Assembly (NCBI RefSeq): GCF_051014685.1
Contig: NC_135061.1
Coordinates: forward strand, 4,760,029-4,824,028
DNA length: 64,000 bases
DNA from: Ptiloglossa arizonensis
Taxonomy: Eukaryota > Arthropoda > Insecta > Hymenoptera > Colletidae
Direction: 5' to 3'
The translations under genes and the position numbers were made by a program. Shown piece by piece: positions 23,370-35,485 of the stretch. A model generated the notes under the pieces. The model was not told where the DNA came from. It worked only from the letters and a program-made list of their open reading frames with translations, and did not search any database. Numbering within the stretch: position 1 is the stretch's first letter; the number at the start of each line of letters is the position of its first letter.

Positions 23370-23927
23370 AGTTTCTTTAGTTTACATCAGTGGATGATAT
23401 TTAATTCTATTGCTCGCGATGAATAATCAGGAGCAATGGTTGCACGAGTTTGTTGCTTCTAAGCTAGCGACAACAAGTGAGAATTACCGTAGATGGATTA
23501 ATCATTGGACAGATTTATGGGTTGGTGAGTTAATAAGAGCTTCGAAAAATAATCTTGTAACTTGATATTCGTAATACGAATATTGTTATTGAAATTTGTC
23601 GGAGGGTTGAGGAAATTGTTTACAATTCTTCGTTTGGTAGGCGTGTTTCCATTCGGTGCCTTTTTATGCGCGTGTATGGGTGTGTCATAGTTTAAACAGA
23701 CAGTCGAGTTAATGTAATTGGACGAATCGTACAAGTGTGCGGCGGCGACACGAAGCCTTTACACCGTGCCTCAAAATATGGCTTCCGCGTCAAGGTTCTT
23801 GCGGATGGGACAGAAAGTTGCAAAGATTTCAACTTTCCGAACATTTGATCCCATGGACGAGTGTCTAGCAACTTTTGAATGCACTGGTATCGATCTTTAT
23901 TACGGAACAGATCGATACTTGTTCAAT
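23370..23927. other. Spacer between two TTAA elements
   Basis: No gene recognised. A plus-strand frame of 85 codons at 23718-23975 runs into the next element and has no family features. Confidence 0.4.
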
Positions 23928-25024
23928 TTGACCCTTTTGCTTCGGTGGGCGTATATATACGACCTAGAAGAATGATCATTCATATACGAACACATATATA
24001 TATATATATATTATATAACTAAATATAAAGTTTCATATTTTAGAAAGTAAAATGATATTATCAAATATAATAAATATCATTGACCGTTTATATACGAAGA
24101 ACGTATATATACGCTCTGGAAAAGTGGTCCCTGAGGTACGAAGAACGTATATATACGCTCTGGAAAGTGGTCACTGAGGTACGAAGAACGTATATATACG
24201 CTCTGGAAAAGTGGTCGCTGAGGTACGAAGAACGTATATACACGCTTTAACAAAGTGGTCGCTGATATACGAAGATATATATACGTTCATACAGTATCTA
24301 CTTTTATTTCATACCTTACACGAGATATTTTGGTTAATATTGTGTTTGGTTATAAATACTTTAGAAATTTCGTTATATTGTATTAAAAAATATTATACGA
24401 GCATTATAACATAATGTATAAAAAAATAAATTACGATTCTAAAGTTTTATATTTTATAAAGTAAAATGATATTATCAAATGTAATAAATATCATTGACCG
24501 TTCATATAAGAACGTATATATACGGTCTGGAAAAGTGGTCGCTGAGGTACTAAGAGCGTATATATACGTTCTACAAAAGTGGTCGCTGAGGTAGGATGAA
24601 CGTATATACACGCTCTGGAAAAGTGGTTGCTGAGGTACTATGAGCGTATATATACGCTTTAGAAAAGTGGTCGCTGAGATACGAAGACCGTATATATACG
24701 TTCATACAATATATATATTTATTTCATACCTTACATGAGATACTTTTGTTAATAATATGTTTGGCTTTAATTACTTTAGTAATTTCAGAATATTGTATTA
24801 AAGAATATTATACGAGCATTATAATATAATATATAAAAAACTAAATTTACGATTCTAAAATTTTCTATTTTATAAAGTAAAATGATATTACCAAATATAA
24901 GAAATATTGTGAAATTTAGAATTCAAGAAACAACTTCTACTTACTTCATAACATTTCGTACCTCAGTGTCAACTCCTCACTAATGCGCTCAACTATCACA
25001 TTTTGTCACAAGCGAAAGGGTTAA
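23928..25024. mobile_element. TTAA-ended element with internal CGTATATATACG satellite (element 2)
   Basis: The left end TTGACCCTTTTGCTTCGG is a slightly decayed version of the end at 44424. The right end is GCGAAAGGGTTAA at 25024. Inside, a roughly 43-bp unit (GAACGTATATATACGCTCTG then GAAAAGTGGTCGCTGAGGTA) is repeated at about 24105-24290 and again at 24505-24710. A larger block of about 420 bp containing the satellite is itself duplicated (about 24030-24440 and 24450-24860). Homologous throughout to 44424-45231. No transposase. Confidence 0.8.
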
Positions 25025-26480
25025 ACCTAACCGAAATTACATCGAGCTCGACAAACTCATACTTCGGCATTCTAAATTTAAGGGTGTTCTTTAATCCATC
25101 TCGGTGTCTCCCAAACCCTATCCAATCGAAATTCGTTAAAACGAACAAGTGTCCTATGACTTTTGAACATGGTGTACGTATAGATATACATATCATGGAT
25201 TAGAACTGCATCTCGGGGTAGTAAGGCGAATCGTATAAACTGGTGGTAGGTTTATTTGTAATTTCTGCGAGGAATCGACTCCGGTACGATGACTTCGAAT
25301 AGGAAACAATACGGTGAGCTTTCGTTCGGTATCCGTGCGCATAACGAACCAAGTCAGCGGGAATAATATTCGATTTGGAGCGGCGCCAACGTGAAAAAGC
25401 AGATTTCGGCAAAGTGCACCGATGCTGTTTCACCTGTGTTACGAGTTACCATGCGGAATACGCGAAGCCACGTGACGTACTTCGGTTCGTGCATCACGTG
25501 CGTATGCGTAATTCCGAATATTTCCCTTTCGCGTTATCTACGAGGCGAGATAAACTAGCGAGCGTGTGTCTCGTATTTTTGGGCACGTTTGTCCGCGCGA
25601 TGCAACTGTGAAAGTTCGAAATCCTTGAAGATAACGATACTCGCGAAAGCTAGTTCGATGGAAGACCGTGTTACCACGCTCGAAATAATCGCAGAACCAT
25701 CTGGTCGAGCTTCGAATCTCAAAGTGGATTTATTTGCTAATTAATTTCGAGATCAGAGATCAAGGGTATCATTGGTCACCAGTAACGCAATCACGAATGT
25801 TTCAAATCGACAATGATAACATTTTTTTGAACTTTGAGTAAGCTGTAATTCTTAAAGGAAAGTGTCGCTTTTAGAATTAATTTTGAGGTTAGGAATCGAT
25901 AATATTATTAGTCGATCGTGATTAATGACTCAAGATGTTCAGTCAAGGTGTTAAGGAACTTTGTTTGACAAAAAAAAAATAGACAAAAGTAAGTCAGATG
26001 TTTTCAAAGCTAATCAACGGACAACACTTACATGTATTTTACATTTGAAGTGTAATTTAAGTATGATGCAACAGTGTTAAAGTTATCGATAATGGAAACA
26101 AGTACAAGACAAGTGGTCGTTTGAAAGAATACCCAATTTATCACGTATATAAAGTACTATTATTGTAACAAAGTACAATAAAGATACCATTGTAGAAAGT
26201 GCAACGCAAAGGACTCGGTGTAAACAAAACCACGTGTCCGTGAGAAAATCTCATCGATTTACCGTGTCTCTGGTCGGAAGTGTATCGTATGTCGAATTAT
26301 ACGTACACTGGCTCGTATCGCGAAAAGATTCGATAAAGGTTTAAACACTCGGTAGCAAAGCTATGGTCAACAAATCTTGAGCGATAACTCTATCCATAAG
26401 AATTTTACCATTGGACGTACAACTTGGTTAAATTTCTCTGTCGCAATCGTGCGGTTTTGTTTACAGAAAGCACTTTGAAC
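25025..26480. other. Non-coding stretch
   Basis: No gene or repeat recognised. The part at 25200-25620 is somewhat CpG-rich with overlapping short frames on both strands. Confidence 0.4.
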
Positions 26481-27455
26481 TTACAAATTGATTTAACCTA
26501 CATTTCTTATTTCTTTGTTGTATTTTTTTATCCAATTTTACTATTTCGTCGATAAAAATTTCTTTTATCAGATTTATGGACCATTGTTGGCCAAACAACT
26601 TCGACTCATTTATTATCACAAATAATAATAAATCCGATCATTGAAAAAGTAATTTGCGTTTAGTATTCATCACAAATAGATTTAATCTACATTTCTTATT
26701 TCTTTGTTGTATTTTTTTATCAAATTTTACTATTTTGTCGATAAAAATTTCTCTTATCAGATTTACGGATTATTGTTGGTCGAATTCATTGTTCCATCAG
26801 TTATGGAACAACTTCAACTCATTTATTATCAAAAATGATTTTCGGAATTTATACATTGCAAAGTTTTACGCGAATAAAAATATATTTTTCTGCACTCACG
26901 TTATATTCTTCCAATCATAGAAAAAATAATTTGCATTTAGTATTCATCACAAATAGATTTAATCTACATTTCTTATTTCTTTGTTGTATTTTTTTATCCA
27001 ATTTAACTATTTCGTCAATCAAAATTTCTCTCGTCAGATTTATGAATCATTGTTGGCTAAACAACTTCGATTCATTTATTATCAAAAATGATTTTCGGAA
27101 TTTATACATTGCAAAATTTCGCGTAAATAAAAATATATTTTTCTGCACTCACGTTATATTCTTCCAATCATAGAAAAATTAATTTGCGTTTAGTATTCAT
27201 CGCAGATGGATTTAATCTACATTTCTTATTTCTTTCTCTCATTTTTTTATCAAATTTTCTCTCGTCAGATTTACGGATCATTGTTGGCCAAATTCATTGT
27301 TCCATCATTTATGGAACAACTTCGACTCACTTATTATCAAAAATGATTTTCGGAATTACAAAGTTTTGCGTGAATAAAAATATATTTTTATCCAAACTCA
27401 CGTTATATTCTTCCGATCATAGAAAAAATTAATTTGCGTTTAGTATTCATCGTTT
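26480..27455 (+). repeat. Tandem array, unit about 200-280 bp, 4 copies
   Basis: The phrase CTACATTTCTTATTTCTTTG (with variants) recurs at about 26495, 26689, 26961 and 27217. GCGTTTAGTATTCATC recurs at about 26657, 26935, 27187 and 27438. Units differ by internal indels. Several short plus-strand frames are produced by the repetition and are not genes. Confidence 0.88.
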
Positions 27456-30020
27456 TGGTCTCGGGTGGTCGGAAAATTTCCTTCAACTTTGTCCATCTCT
27501 TTCTTTCGTCGAATCGAGCGGGCGGTCACACACGCTCGCGCCTGGTGCATTCTCGAGGCGAAATGCGAGCGTTGATTGCAACCGGGACACACTGGATACG
27601 ACCATGCGTCTAATGCACTTTGAGCGCGGATGCAAGCGTCGCGTTCGCGTCCTTGTGGATTTTAACAGTGGCATCGACTGCAAAGAGATAGCGACTAGTT
27701 TCCCGCCGAGTTATCCGAACACGATCGTACATAAATCACGCTTCGTCTCACAATACCCTGTTAATGGAACGTTACCTGCTTACCAAGTAGATTTATCCCG
27801 CTGTACGAGTAATTATGCGACCGACGATTCCATTCGAGATAGAATTATCGATACCCAGGATCGTTCCTTATTTACACGTCGCGTATAGTTTGCCAAATCT
27901 TTCCTATCATTATTATCAATATTATTATTAAGATCGATTAATAACTCAATTTAGAAAATACTGTTCCACGAGTTCTCTTCGTTAACTGTTGCTGTTTGAA
28001 GCTCAACTCTTCGAGTAATATCTAGGAAATTAACCTTTCATTATTACAGACACCTGTCGCACAGTATTACGCAAAAAAATATAAATATCCAGTTTTTTTA
28101 AGCGAATGTCACTCTTCTGACATTTTTTCGTGAAATTTTTCATCCTTTCAATTATCTCGCTGCTTAAAGTTCGTTGCAACGTCATTGGATTTTCTTTGTT
28201 TGGTGTAATAAATAATGGAATTCCGCTAAATTTGAAAATAAAATTAAAATCCAGATCCTGTATAAAATGATTATACTTTGGTACAAAGTATTCGATATTT
28301 TAAAAAATCCATAAAAAAATGTTCCATTAACCCGATTCAAGAATTTTCACAATGTTGGAGCACTAGATTGTACTTCGAGACAGAAATGATCGTTCTATTC
28401 GAATCGAAACATTTTATCGCGGCGAATTCGTAACTATCGTAAACTGTTGCTTAATAACGGAAAGCTGCTATCACTTGTCTACAAAACAGTATCGAAATAG
28501 ACACAACAACACGACAATTAATCGCTAGAAGAGCCACGCTGAGCGAAACACTTCGACTCGATACTTTGTGTTCGTTCGTTCGAGAGAAGTTTGTAATCAT
28601 CTTATTTTTTCTGTGAAAATATCTTTATTTCCGTAAAGTCGACAATTATAATCGTACAAAGCTGCCATCGTTCGTCCACGAAGCAACATCGAAACGAACG
28701 ATCGATCTCTAAAGATTGTGATCGATAGGTGCTCCAAACTTCGAATGAAAAACCTATAGATTGATGCACTTGAATAATTAAAACTCGACTGTGGAAAACA
28801 ACATTCGTTGTGAACTTCTTTTCGAGAACCGAGTCGCACGATTCGATCTTTGTTATTTATCTCGTTCCCCATAATTGTCCGTAAACATGATCCCCTGATA
28901 CGTAGGGTACGTACAGTTGCGTTGAATATCGCTGAAAATTCACGAACAATTCCTCGTGATATTCTGGCACGCGGAGAACCTCGAAATCCGAATAACGTGG
29001 CGATTGGTCAACGCGTAAACCAGTTTCTAGTTCTTCTCGTACAGTGTGGTTACTTTATTGTCGAATGTGTTCTGGCTCGGACGATGCTCGTCTATCCGCG
29101 GAGCAGCCTAGGTGAAATAGTCACGCGTTACAAGTACACGTGTGCGTGTACAAACGCATCATTAGCAAGACTATCATTAGCCAACAAGGCCGTGAGCAGG
29201 GCCGTGATCGTCGAGCAACGGGCACGGGTTTGCAACGATGGATGGACTTGTTCCGTCGAACGTTCCTCGAACTCTGGACAATTTTTTCTCTCACGACCTT
29301 TAAGCACCGTTCGAGAGTTCGTTTAACCTTTTCGCGATTAAAGAAAAAAAAAAGGAAAAAAAACGAACGTCCGCGACGAATTAATTCCACGAGTGGTTTC
29401 GCAATGATTATACGCGTACTTAGGAGCTACTTAGGAGCACACTCACGAGCGCGTAAAAATCAATCGAAGCAACGAAGATCTTTTATAGTGATTCGCAGAT
29501 GCGAGAACGATTTACGTACCTGGTGTTTTTACTTTAAAGCGAGCACTTGGTGTATATTCGAGCGCGGCGGTTTAAAGGTTAAATAGTCGAGCCTTTAACC
29601 CTGCGTAGCTCGACGTTGATCCGACCAATGTGTGTAAAATATTTCGAGAAATATTTTCAAACGTATCGTAGTGTTTCTCGTCGAATAGTGGCTGTTACAC
29701 GATACGAGTGAGTCTCGGTGCGTTCATCGTTCACGGGACAGACACTACGTGTATCGTATACAGCGATGACGTCGATATTGTTGTAAACGTTTCACGTCTT
29801 GGACACGGTGCTGTTATTCGCGATGTTACAGCGGAGTGGGGATACACCGATCGAGGATTTATGACTATTTTAATTGTTCGTTTCGCGATCGAGGGCGTAA
29901 CGTTTACCCCGTGGCAATATTTTGTCCAATGATTATAAACGATACTCGTTCGAAAGAAAAACTTGGATAAAATTTGTCGTTGTACTTTTACGCACAATTT
30001 GCTCCGATTTGTGACACAAA
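27456..30020. other. Long non-coding stretch
   Basis: No gene or element recognised. Two CpG-richer patches (about 27480-27890 and 28900-29600) have open frames on both strands without family features. CCTTTAACCCTGCG at about 29590 looks like an unpaired end of the TTAA-element family. Confidence 0.4.
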
Positions 30021-30024
30021 TTTC

Positions 30025-30207
30025 CAAATTACTGCCAGGTTTGACAATAGATTGTCTAAAGCAGTCATTTTGACTGCTATCAATTTCAATTAGAAAAATA
30101 ATTGTGTGTGTAATGACACAGCTTCTTAGAATTTTGGGACTTTTTCTACAACATATGAATGCGTTTATTAATCATTGTAATTGCCTCTTCTTCTCTTTCA
30201 TTTTCAC

Positions 30208-30243
<36 letters not shown>

Positions 30244-30915
30244 TGTACCTGTATTGCCCAAAAGCAGTAATTTCGACTACTTGGGAAATTTTGAATAATC
30301 AAATGACTTTTATTATTGAATTGAGTAAATTCAATTTATATGTTTGCATAACAGTTTATATATTTTTCGATTACCGTCACTTGCACGTGACTTGTTATTC
30401 GAATCTTTATTAGAAGAACTATGCCCAGAGATAAGTTGAAGGAAATCCTACGATTTATTCGTTTCGACAAAAGAAACGAAAGAAGTAGACGCCTCCGAAC
30501 AAATAAATTTGCCTTTTTTTTTCTGAAATATGGGTCAAAGTTTATTGAAAATAAGCTTGCTATCGACCAGGGCAAAATATAACAATTGTCGAGCAATTAT
30601 TTCCAAGAAAAGCCAGGTGCAAGTTTCCTCTGGTAACAAAGCAAGTAATATATGTGAAAAATTTGAAAGGTATGTTTGCGGAAGATGTACACGTAAAAAG
30701 ATTTCCACTTTCGTTTGCTTAAAATGTACAAATAATGCATAAATATTTGTTTCTTTTCCAAGTGAAGTAAATTTTTTGTATCGTTAATATTTACCAGTAA
30801 CTTGTTGCACGACTGTAAATAATATAAGAGATATTAAAAATTAATATCAAACAAATTTCTTTACATTTTAGTTATTCCTTTACAATGCAGTCATTTTGCA
30901 TGCTTTGGGGCAATA
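30025..30915 (+). mobile_element. Internally deleted piggyBac-type element (approximate limits)
   Basis: Two transposase fragments (separate entry) are flanked by related motifs: GCAGTCATTTTGACTGC at 30061-30077, AAGCAGTAATTTCGACTAC near 30262 and GCAGTCATTTTGCATGC at 30887-30903. The first is an inverted repeat around TTT. These may be subterminal repeats of the element. The exact TTAA ends could not be located, so the limits are approximate. A (TA)n(TG)n tract lies at about 30210-30242. Confidence 0.5.
30421..30742 (+). pseudogene. piggyBac transposase relic (DDE domain deleted)
   Basis: In one frame (30421-30582, 53 codons) the sequence reads MPRDKLKEILRFIRFDKRNE and continues with RSRRLRTNKFAFFF and KFIENKLAIDQG, then stops. 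This order matches the start of the piggyBac DDE region (R-DR/DK-F-EIL-FLRFDD, then KL-P--FI). In another frame the end (about 30605-30742) reads ICEKFERYVCGRCTRKK then STFVCLKC, like the Cys-rich C-terminal zinc-binding domain of these transposases. The several hundred residues between, including the catalytic Asp residues, are missing. The family excises and inserts DNA at TTAA. This copy is dead. Confidence 0.72.
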
Positions 30916-31237
30916 TAGGTATATACCAAGTTTCAGTCGTTCTACTTGTTAAAACGAATTCGTACAGGTGAGATGTTTGTAAATTTACTTGTATTTGTTG
31001 CACGGGACGGGACAAATGTAAACTATAAACAGAGGACTCTTGAACGAACCCGTTGAGATACATGTACGCGTACGATAAACTTTGTTAAATAAATGGTCGG
31101 GAACGTTGATCGATGCACGGAGGATCCGCTCGTAGTTTCCTTTCGATTCGTCTCTCGTGGGTTTCCCGGTGATCGGTAAAAGCCTTCTGGTTGGCGAACT
31201 GCGAACGAACAACGTTCGAAAATGTTGTAAAGTTCAG

Positions 31238-31985
31238 ATTATAATATCTAGTTTAGTATAATACGCAGGGATCTCGCGTATCTGGTAGATCGTGTGCACG
31301 ATCCACTCTTAACTGTATCAGGTGTGCCTCGTCTAAATACATCTCCGTTGACAATTTTGCAATTGAACGTTACTCGACGATACGAAACTCCGATTAGTCA
31401 AAAATCGAAAGAAATATAAGAAAACGATCTACCGAGCATGTGTCAACGAAACGCGAACAAAATACCAGCAACGATCAAACGATCAAACGTGGATCGTGTA
31501 CACGATACACTCTTAACTGTATCAGGTGTGCCTCGTCTAAATACATCTCCGTTGACAATTTTGCAATTGAACGTTACTCGACGATACGAAACTCCGATTA
31601 GTCGAAAATCGAAAGAAATATAAGAAAAGGATCGTCACGATCCAGGTGACCGGAGACACAGATCTCCAAGAATCGAAGTTGTCGTAAAGTTCGGATTGTA
31701 ATATCTAGTTTATTATAATACGCAGGGATCTCGCGTGTCCAGTAGTATAGTAATTGTATATATAAGAATACAAAGTTCGAAGAAATGCGTATACAGTGAT
31801 ACGTCTCGATGCGAACGACGACAGTGTCGTGTGGTCTTTCTGACTCTGGACTTGGAACTCGACTAAAATGAAAAACCAAACGGAAAAGTGGCCAAACCGT
31901 TGACCGTGTGGCGGACGACCCTTCTTAAAACCATTTCTTAAAACTGACATCGACATCTGGCACCCTTAAGATCGTTCTTGCATTC
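31238..31985 (-). repeat. 750-bp dispersed repeat, copy A (inverted relative to 51.5 kb)
   Basis: Nearly identical in reverse complement to 51545-52318; long minus-strand frames here reappear on the plus strand there with few changes. Read on the minus strand it starts GATCTTAAGGGTGCCAGATG. It then contains a TATA-like TTATATATAC and a block (CGAGATCCCTGCGTATTATA through CTTTACGACAAC), followed by two ~135-bp subunits each ending in GATCGTG--CACGATC-like dyads, and a second copy of the block. This looks like LTR or internal regulatory sequence of a retroelement. No enzyme domain. Confidence 0.85.
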
Positions 31986-32233
31986 GTTCCACCAGAAAAT
32001 ATATAAAACGAAGAAAAAGGTACCCTGGTATCTGTGAAACGGTTAATTGCGGGCAAACGTCTATCGCGTAGAACGAGTTTCGATGAGAAACACGTCCGAC
32101 AGGGAAATAGATTCAAATGGATTCGCGGGAAAAGTGTCGAACGCGTTCTACCAGCTTTACCACTATTTCCTTTTTTCTTGCATCGATCTTTGCACACTTC
32201 GGATCGATCCATCGCTGTATATCTCTCGTTGAA
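31986..32233. other. Spacer downstream of the basic-protein exon
   Basis: Short CpG-richer stretch. Minus-strand frames continue through it but without family features. Confidence 0.35.
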
Positions 32234-32591
32234 TTACTCCGGTCCCTCGTCGCTGCACCTGGAGACACAGGACCCATCGCTGGCCGGACTTTCCTTTCCC
32301 GATAGGTTGCTGCTTTTCTTCGCTTGTTTCGCCTCGAATTCGTCGATTTCCTCCGGTTCCTCGGTTCTTCTTCGTTTGTTACCTCCACCGCGTTTTCTAC
32401 TGCGAGTCTTGCGACGTTTTGCCCGTTGTTTCGCCCGCGATCTACCACGAGGTTTGCGTCGCTTCTTTCCCGATCGTTTGCGCCCTCGTTTGCTTCGTTT
32501 ACCTTTTTTGTAGCTCTGTATCGTCACACCGGTGTCGTCAACGCTCGTGGGATGTCTGTCCTCGAAGCATTGGTTGTACGTGTAACATCCT
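32234..32591 (-). CDS. Candidate C-terminal exon of a Lys/Arg-rich protein
   Basis: On the minus strand an acceptor-like tract (TCTTCTCCTTCTCCAG) ends at 32592. An open frame of about 118 codons follows, to TAA at 32234-32236. It starts GCYTYNQCFEDRHP, then has a roughly 45-residue stretch dominated by Lys, Arg, Gly and Ser (for example KKGKRSKRGRKRSGKKRRK). An acidic patch (TEEPEEIDEFEAK) follows, then SCVSRCSDEGPE at the end. A strongly basic tail after Cys-rich sequence is seen in some secreted growth-factor-like proteins, but I do not recognise the family. The GC-rich composition also favours chance open frames. A TTAA element starts only 24 bp upstream of the acceptor. No upstream exon was identified. 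Confidence 0.4.
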
Positions 32592-32614
32592 CTGGAGAAG
32601 GAGAAGACACCTTT

Positions 32615-33120
32615 TTAACCCTTTTGCATCAAATCACGGAATAATACGCGAATAGCGACTGTACACTATCACCGAGTGTGGAATAATAACGAACCTACGA
32701 CTGTCCACTATCACCGAGCACGGAATAATCCGTGAACCCACGATTCCCATTTTACCAGTTGCAATTGGTACGTTTAACCATTTTTGAGAACTTTTCGGTT
32801 CCGTTAGTTTAATATACATCGGTGTATCTTAAATAAGTTTGACTCTTTAGTGAAAATCTTTCAAACTGCCACTACGAGTGTCGCGGCACGCGAAAATCCG
32901 CGCGGCGGGCAAAAAAGGCTATAAAAAAATATTCTGCTATACAATATTGCGTATCGATCGTTTTAAACGGTATATTGTTAATAAACTCTGTAAATAATTT
33001 CGATGCTCGTTACTGCACGTACGATGAACCGCGAGCCGGTGATACGGGTCAGTCGTCGGTTGAACGTCGCTGATGTTTGAACGCGGTAGCCTAAACAGAC
33101 CGATCATGCAAATGGGTTAA
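32615..33120. mobile_element. TTAA-ended MITE (element 3)
   Basis: The left end is TTAACCCTTTTGCATCAA and the right end, in reverse, is TTAACCCATTTGCATGAT. The first 15 bases differ at one position, and TTAA is present at both ends. A ~50-bp phrase (CACTATCACCGAG with GGAATAAT) is repeated two to three times near 32640-32745. No transposase. Confidence 0.75.
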
Positions 33121-33169
33121 TTACACCCTTGCTGGGATATCGCTGCGTACTCGTCCGTTCTGATAAATT

Positions 33170-33323
33170 TTAACCCTTTGCACTCGAGCAGCGCTGAAAT
33201 TTTATTATTTGTACACGTTTGTTCGTTTATAAATGTTTTTAAAGTACCTGTGTAAAATGTTTGCCTAATTTGGCCGAAATCGTCGCTGGTTTGCGCAAGC
33301 GAAAAAGGGGTGCAAAGGGTTAA
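33170..33323. mobile_element. TTAA-ended MITE (element 4)
   Basis: A short 154-bp element with perfect 14-bp ends, TTAACCCTTTGCAC...GTGCAAAGGGTTAA. It lies 50 bp after element 3. Non-coding. Confidence 0.82.
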
Positions 33324-33327
33324 TTGT

Positions 33328-33812
33328 ATTAGGTTGTTCGGAATATTATTTCGTTTTATTTTTTTCTTTTTTGGTGAAAATGAGACGATTTTTTCAGAGT
33401 GTACAAATATTTTATTCAATTATGTATTCTCCCTTTTGGAAAACGTAATGACTTTTCGAACAACCCTTGTTAAAAGTACAGACTTTGAACAATATTTTCG
33501 TCGATTTTTATAGAGAGATGTTAACGTAAGGTAGATGTCGCAATTATGGTCACTTTAAGTTTAAAAATCGTTCGAAATTGGGGCACGACGTTGCTTAACG
33601 CTTCTTTTATTTAAAACGTTTTTTTAGATGTCGAATTCGACGAGTTTCGATTGTAACGATCAGAAACAGAGAAGATTGTTTCAGTTACCGGGGAAAAAAT
33701 TGTTTCGATTATCCGGAGAATACTGTAGCTCGCAGAGAGACATATTAGACATATTACTCGCATATTAGTGATTCACCGATAAAAATGACTTTTCGAACAA
33801 TCCAATACAATG
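33328..33812 (+). mobile_element. Mariner-type non-autonomous element (composite copy 2)
   Basis: It begins TTAGGTTGTTCGGAATATTA and an inner end ATGACTTTTCGAACAACCC lies at about 33450-33468. About 290 bp shared with 20605-20900 follow, and a second end AATGACTTTTCGAACAATCC closes it near 33812. This gives either one longer element with three end-like motifs or two overlapping insertions. No transposase. Confidence 0.7.
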
Positions 33813-34320
33813 TAAATCAATGAAATTATTTCGATTTACTACTAAACGTATTGGTGAAAGTTCCATGACTTTTGAGTCAGGGTATACATCCAGATATGTA
33901 TTATATTTGAACAACTAACGTTTCGATTGCGTAATTTTTCATCTCTCTTCGGGGATAGCGACACGTTCTACTCGTGCATTTAGTTTCGAAGTAAATTTAA
34001 ATATTATAATGCGAACGTAACTACTAAAATTGCGAATAAATATTCATCGTCGCAAGATGTATGTATGTCATGGGTCACTATCAGTTTGCATTCTCGTTTG
34101 CTTCGATCGATATACTTCGGGCCTCGAGAGATAGAACAACGATCGCGGAACACTGGTAAATTACTAAATAAAAGATAATTGCAGAGGTGTTTCGCTCTAG
34201 CGAATAGTTATTATATATTTTGACGTTATCAAAAGCAAAACTGTGACCCAAAGATATATTGTACTTTGTCAGCGGTCAATGGTCGATTTAGTTGTTAACG
34301 AGTGTCGTTTTTCGTAGCTT
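33813..34320. other. Non-coding stretch
   Basis: No gene or repeat recognised before the next array. Confidence 0.4.
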
Positions 34321-35050
34321 TCGTTCATCTTCGGTAATTATTTAATTTTAGTGAAAAATTGTAACAGAGTTCTGTTAGAACAGCGTGTAAGAGTTTTGTT
34401 TGAAAATATCGTTAATCGTTTTCAAAATTTTCAAATATCATCTAATGTGCATAAAAGAAGAAACATTGTTTCGTAACCTCCAAATAATTTAGGAACGAAA
34501 AGGTTAGGTTTATGGTACATGAGGTACACTTCGGTAATTATGTAATTTTAGTGAAAAATTGTAACAAAGTTCTGTTAGAACAGCATGTAACAGTTTCGTT
34601 TGAAAATATCGTTAATCGTTTCCAAAATCTTGAAATATCGATCATTTCTCATCTAATGTGCACAATAGAGCAAACATTGTTTCATAACCTCCAAATAATT
34701 TGGGAACGAAAAGGTTAGGTTTATGGTACATGAGGTACACTTCGGTAATTATGTAATTTTAGTGAAAAATTGTAACAGAGTTTTGTTAGAACAGCGTGTA
34801 ACAGTTTTGTTTAAAAATATCGTTAATCGTTTCCAACATTTTCAAATATCATCTAATGTACATAAAAGAAGAAACATTGTTTCGTAACCTCCAAATAATT
34901 TGGGAACGAAAAGGTTAGGTTTATGGTACATGAGGTCACCTTCGGTAATTATGTAATTTTAGTAAAAAATTGTAACAGAGTTTTGTTAGAACAATGTAAC
35001 AGTTTCGTTTGAAAATATCGTTAATCGTTTCCAAAATTTTGAAACATCTA
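34320..35050 (+). repeat. ~205-bp tandem array, about 4 copies
   Basis: CTTCGGTAATTATGTAATTT-like sequence recurs near 34328, 34530, 34740 and 34941. GGTACATGAGGT recurs at 34513, 34725 and 34927. The spacing is 202-212 bp. Copies differ by small indels. Non-coding. Confidence 0.9.
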
Positions 35051-35229
35051 ACATGCATGACGAAAAGTTTGGGTTTACGATACACCCCTGGCCAGAGACA
35101 CGGCGGTCCAATGAGATTCTGTCGCAGCCACGTGGTTTTGTTTACCCGCGAGTCCGTCCCGTTGGACCGAGTATACACAGATGCAAGAAGACGCGTTGCG
35201 TTTTCCATTCGATACGTCTTACGAAACTA

Positions 35230-35426
35230 TCGAGTTGTTCGAAAAGTCATTTCGTTTTCCAAAATGGAGATAATACTAAAATATATAAAAATTTAAGTTT
35301 CATTAAGAAAATGCAAGAGAGATACTTAAATATATAATTGAATCAAATGTTTGTACACTCCAAAAAAGATCGTTTCATTTTCACCGAAACAAAAAAAACC
35401 AAATGACTTTCCAAACAACCTAATAT
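35230..35426 (+). mobile_element. Mariner-type MITE
   Basis: It begins GAGTTGTTCGAAAAGTCATT with CCAAAATGGAGATAAT, and ends AAATGACTTTCCAAACAACC. The inverted ends match the other mariner-type copies in the window. Its middle carries an extra segment (AAGTTTCATTAAGAAAATGC) also found in the array at 37.3 kb. Non-coding. Confidence 0.8.
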
Positions 35427-35485
35427 CAACATTTCATCGTTTCGTATCTTTCAATTCGAAATAAACGCAATACCTTATTGTATCG

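Noticed and set aside
33117..33419. 100-codon minus-strand frame
   Set aside because: It spans TTAA element 4 and the start of the mariner-type MITE and has no protein similarity I recognise.
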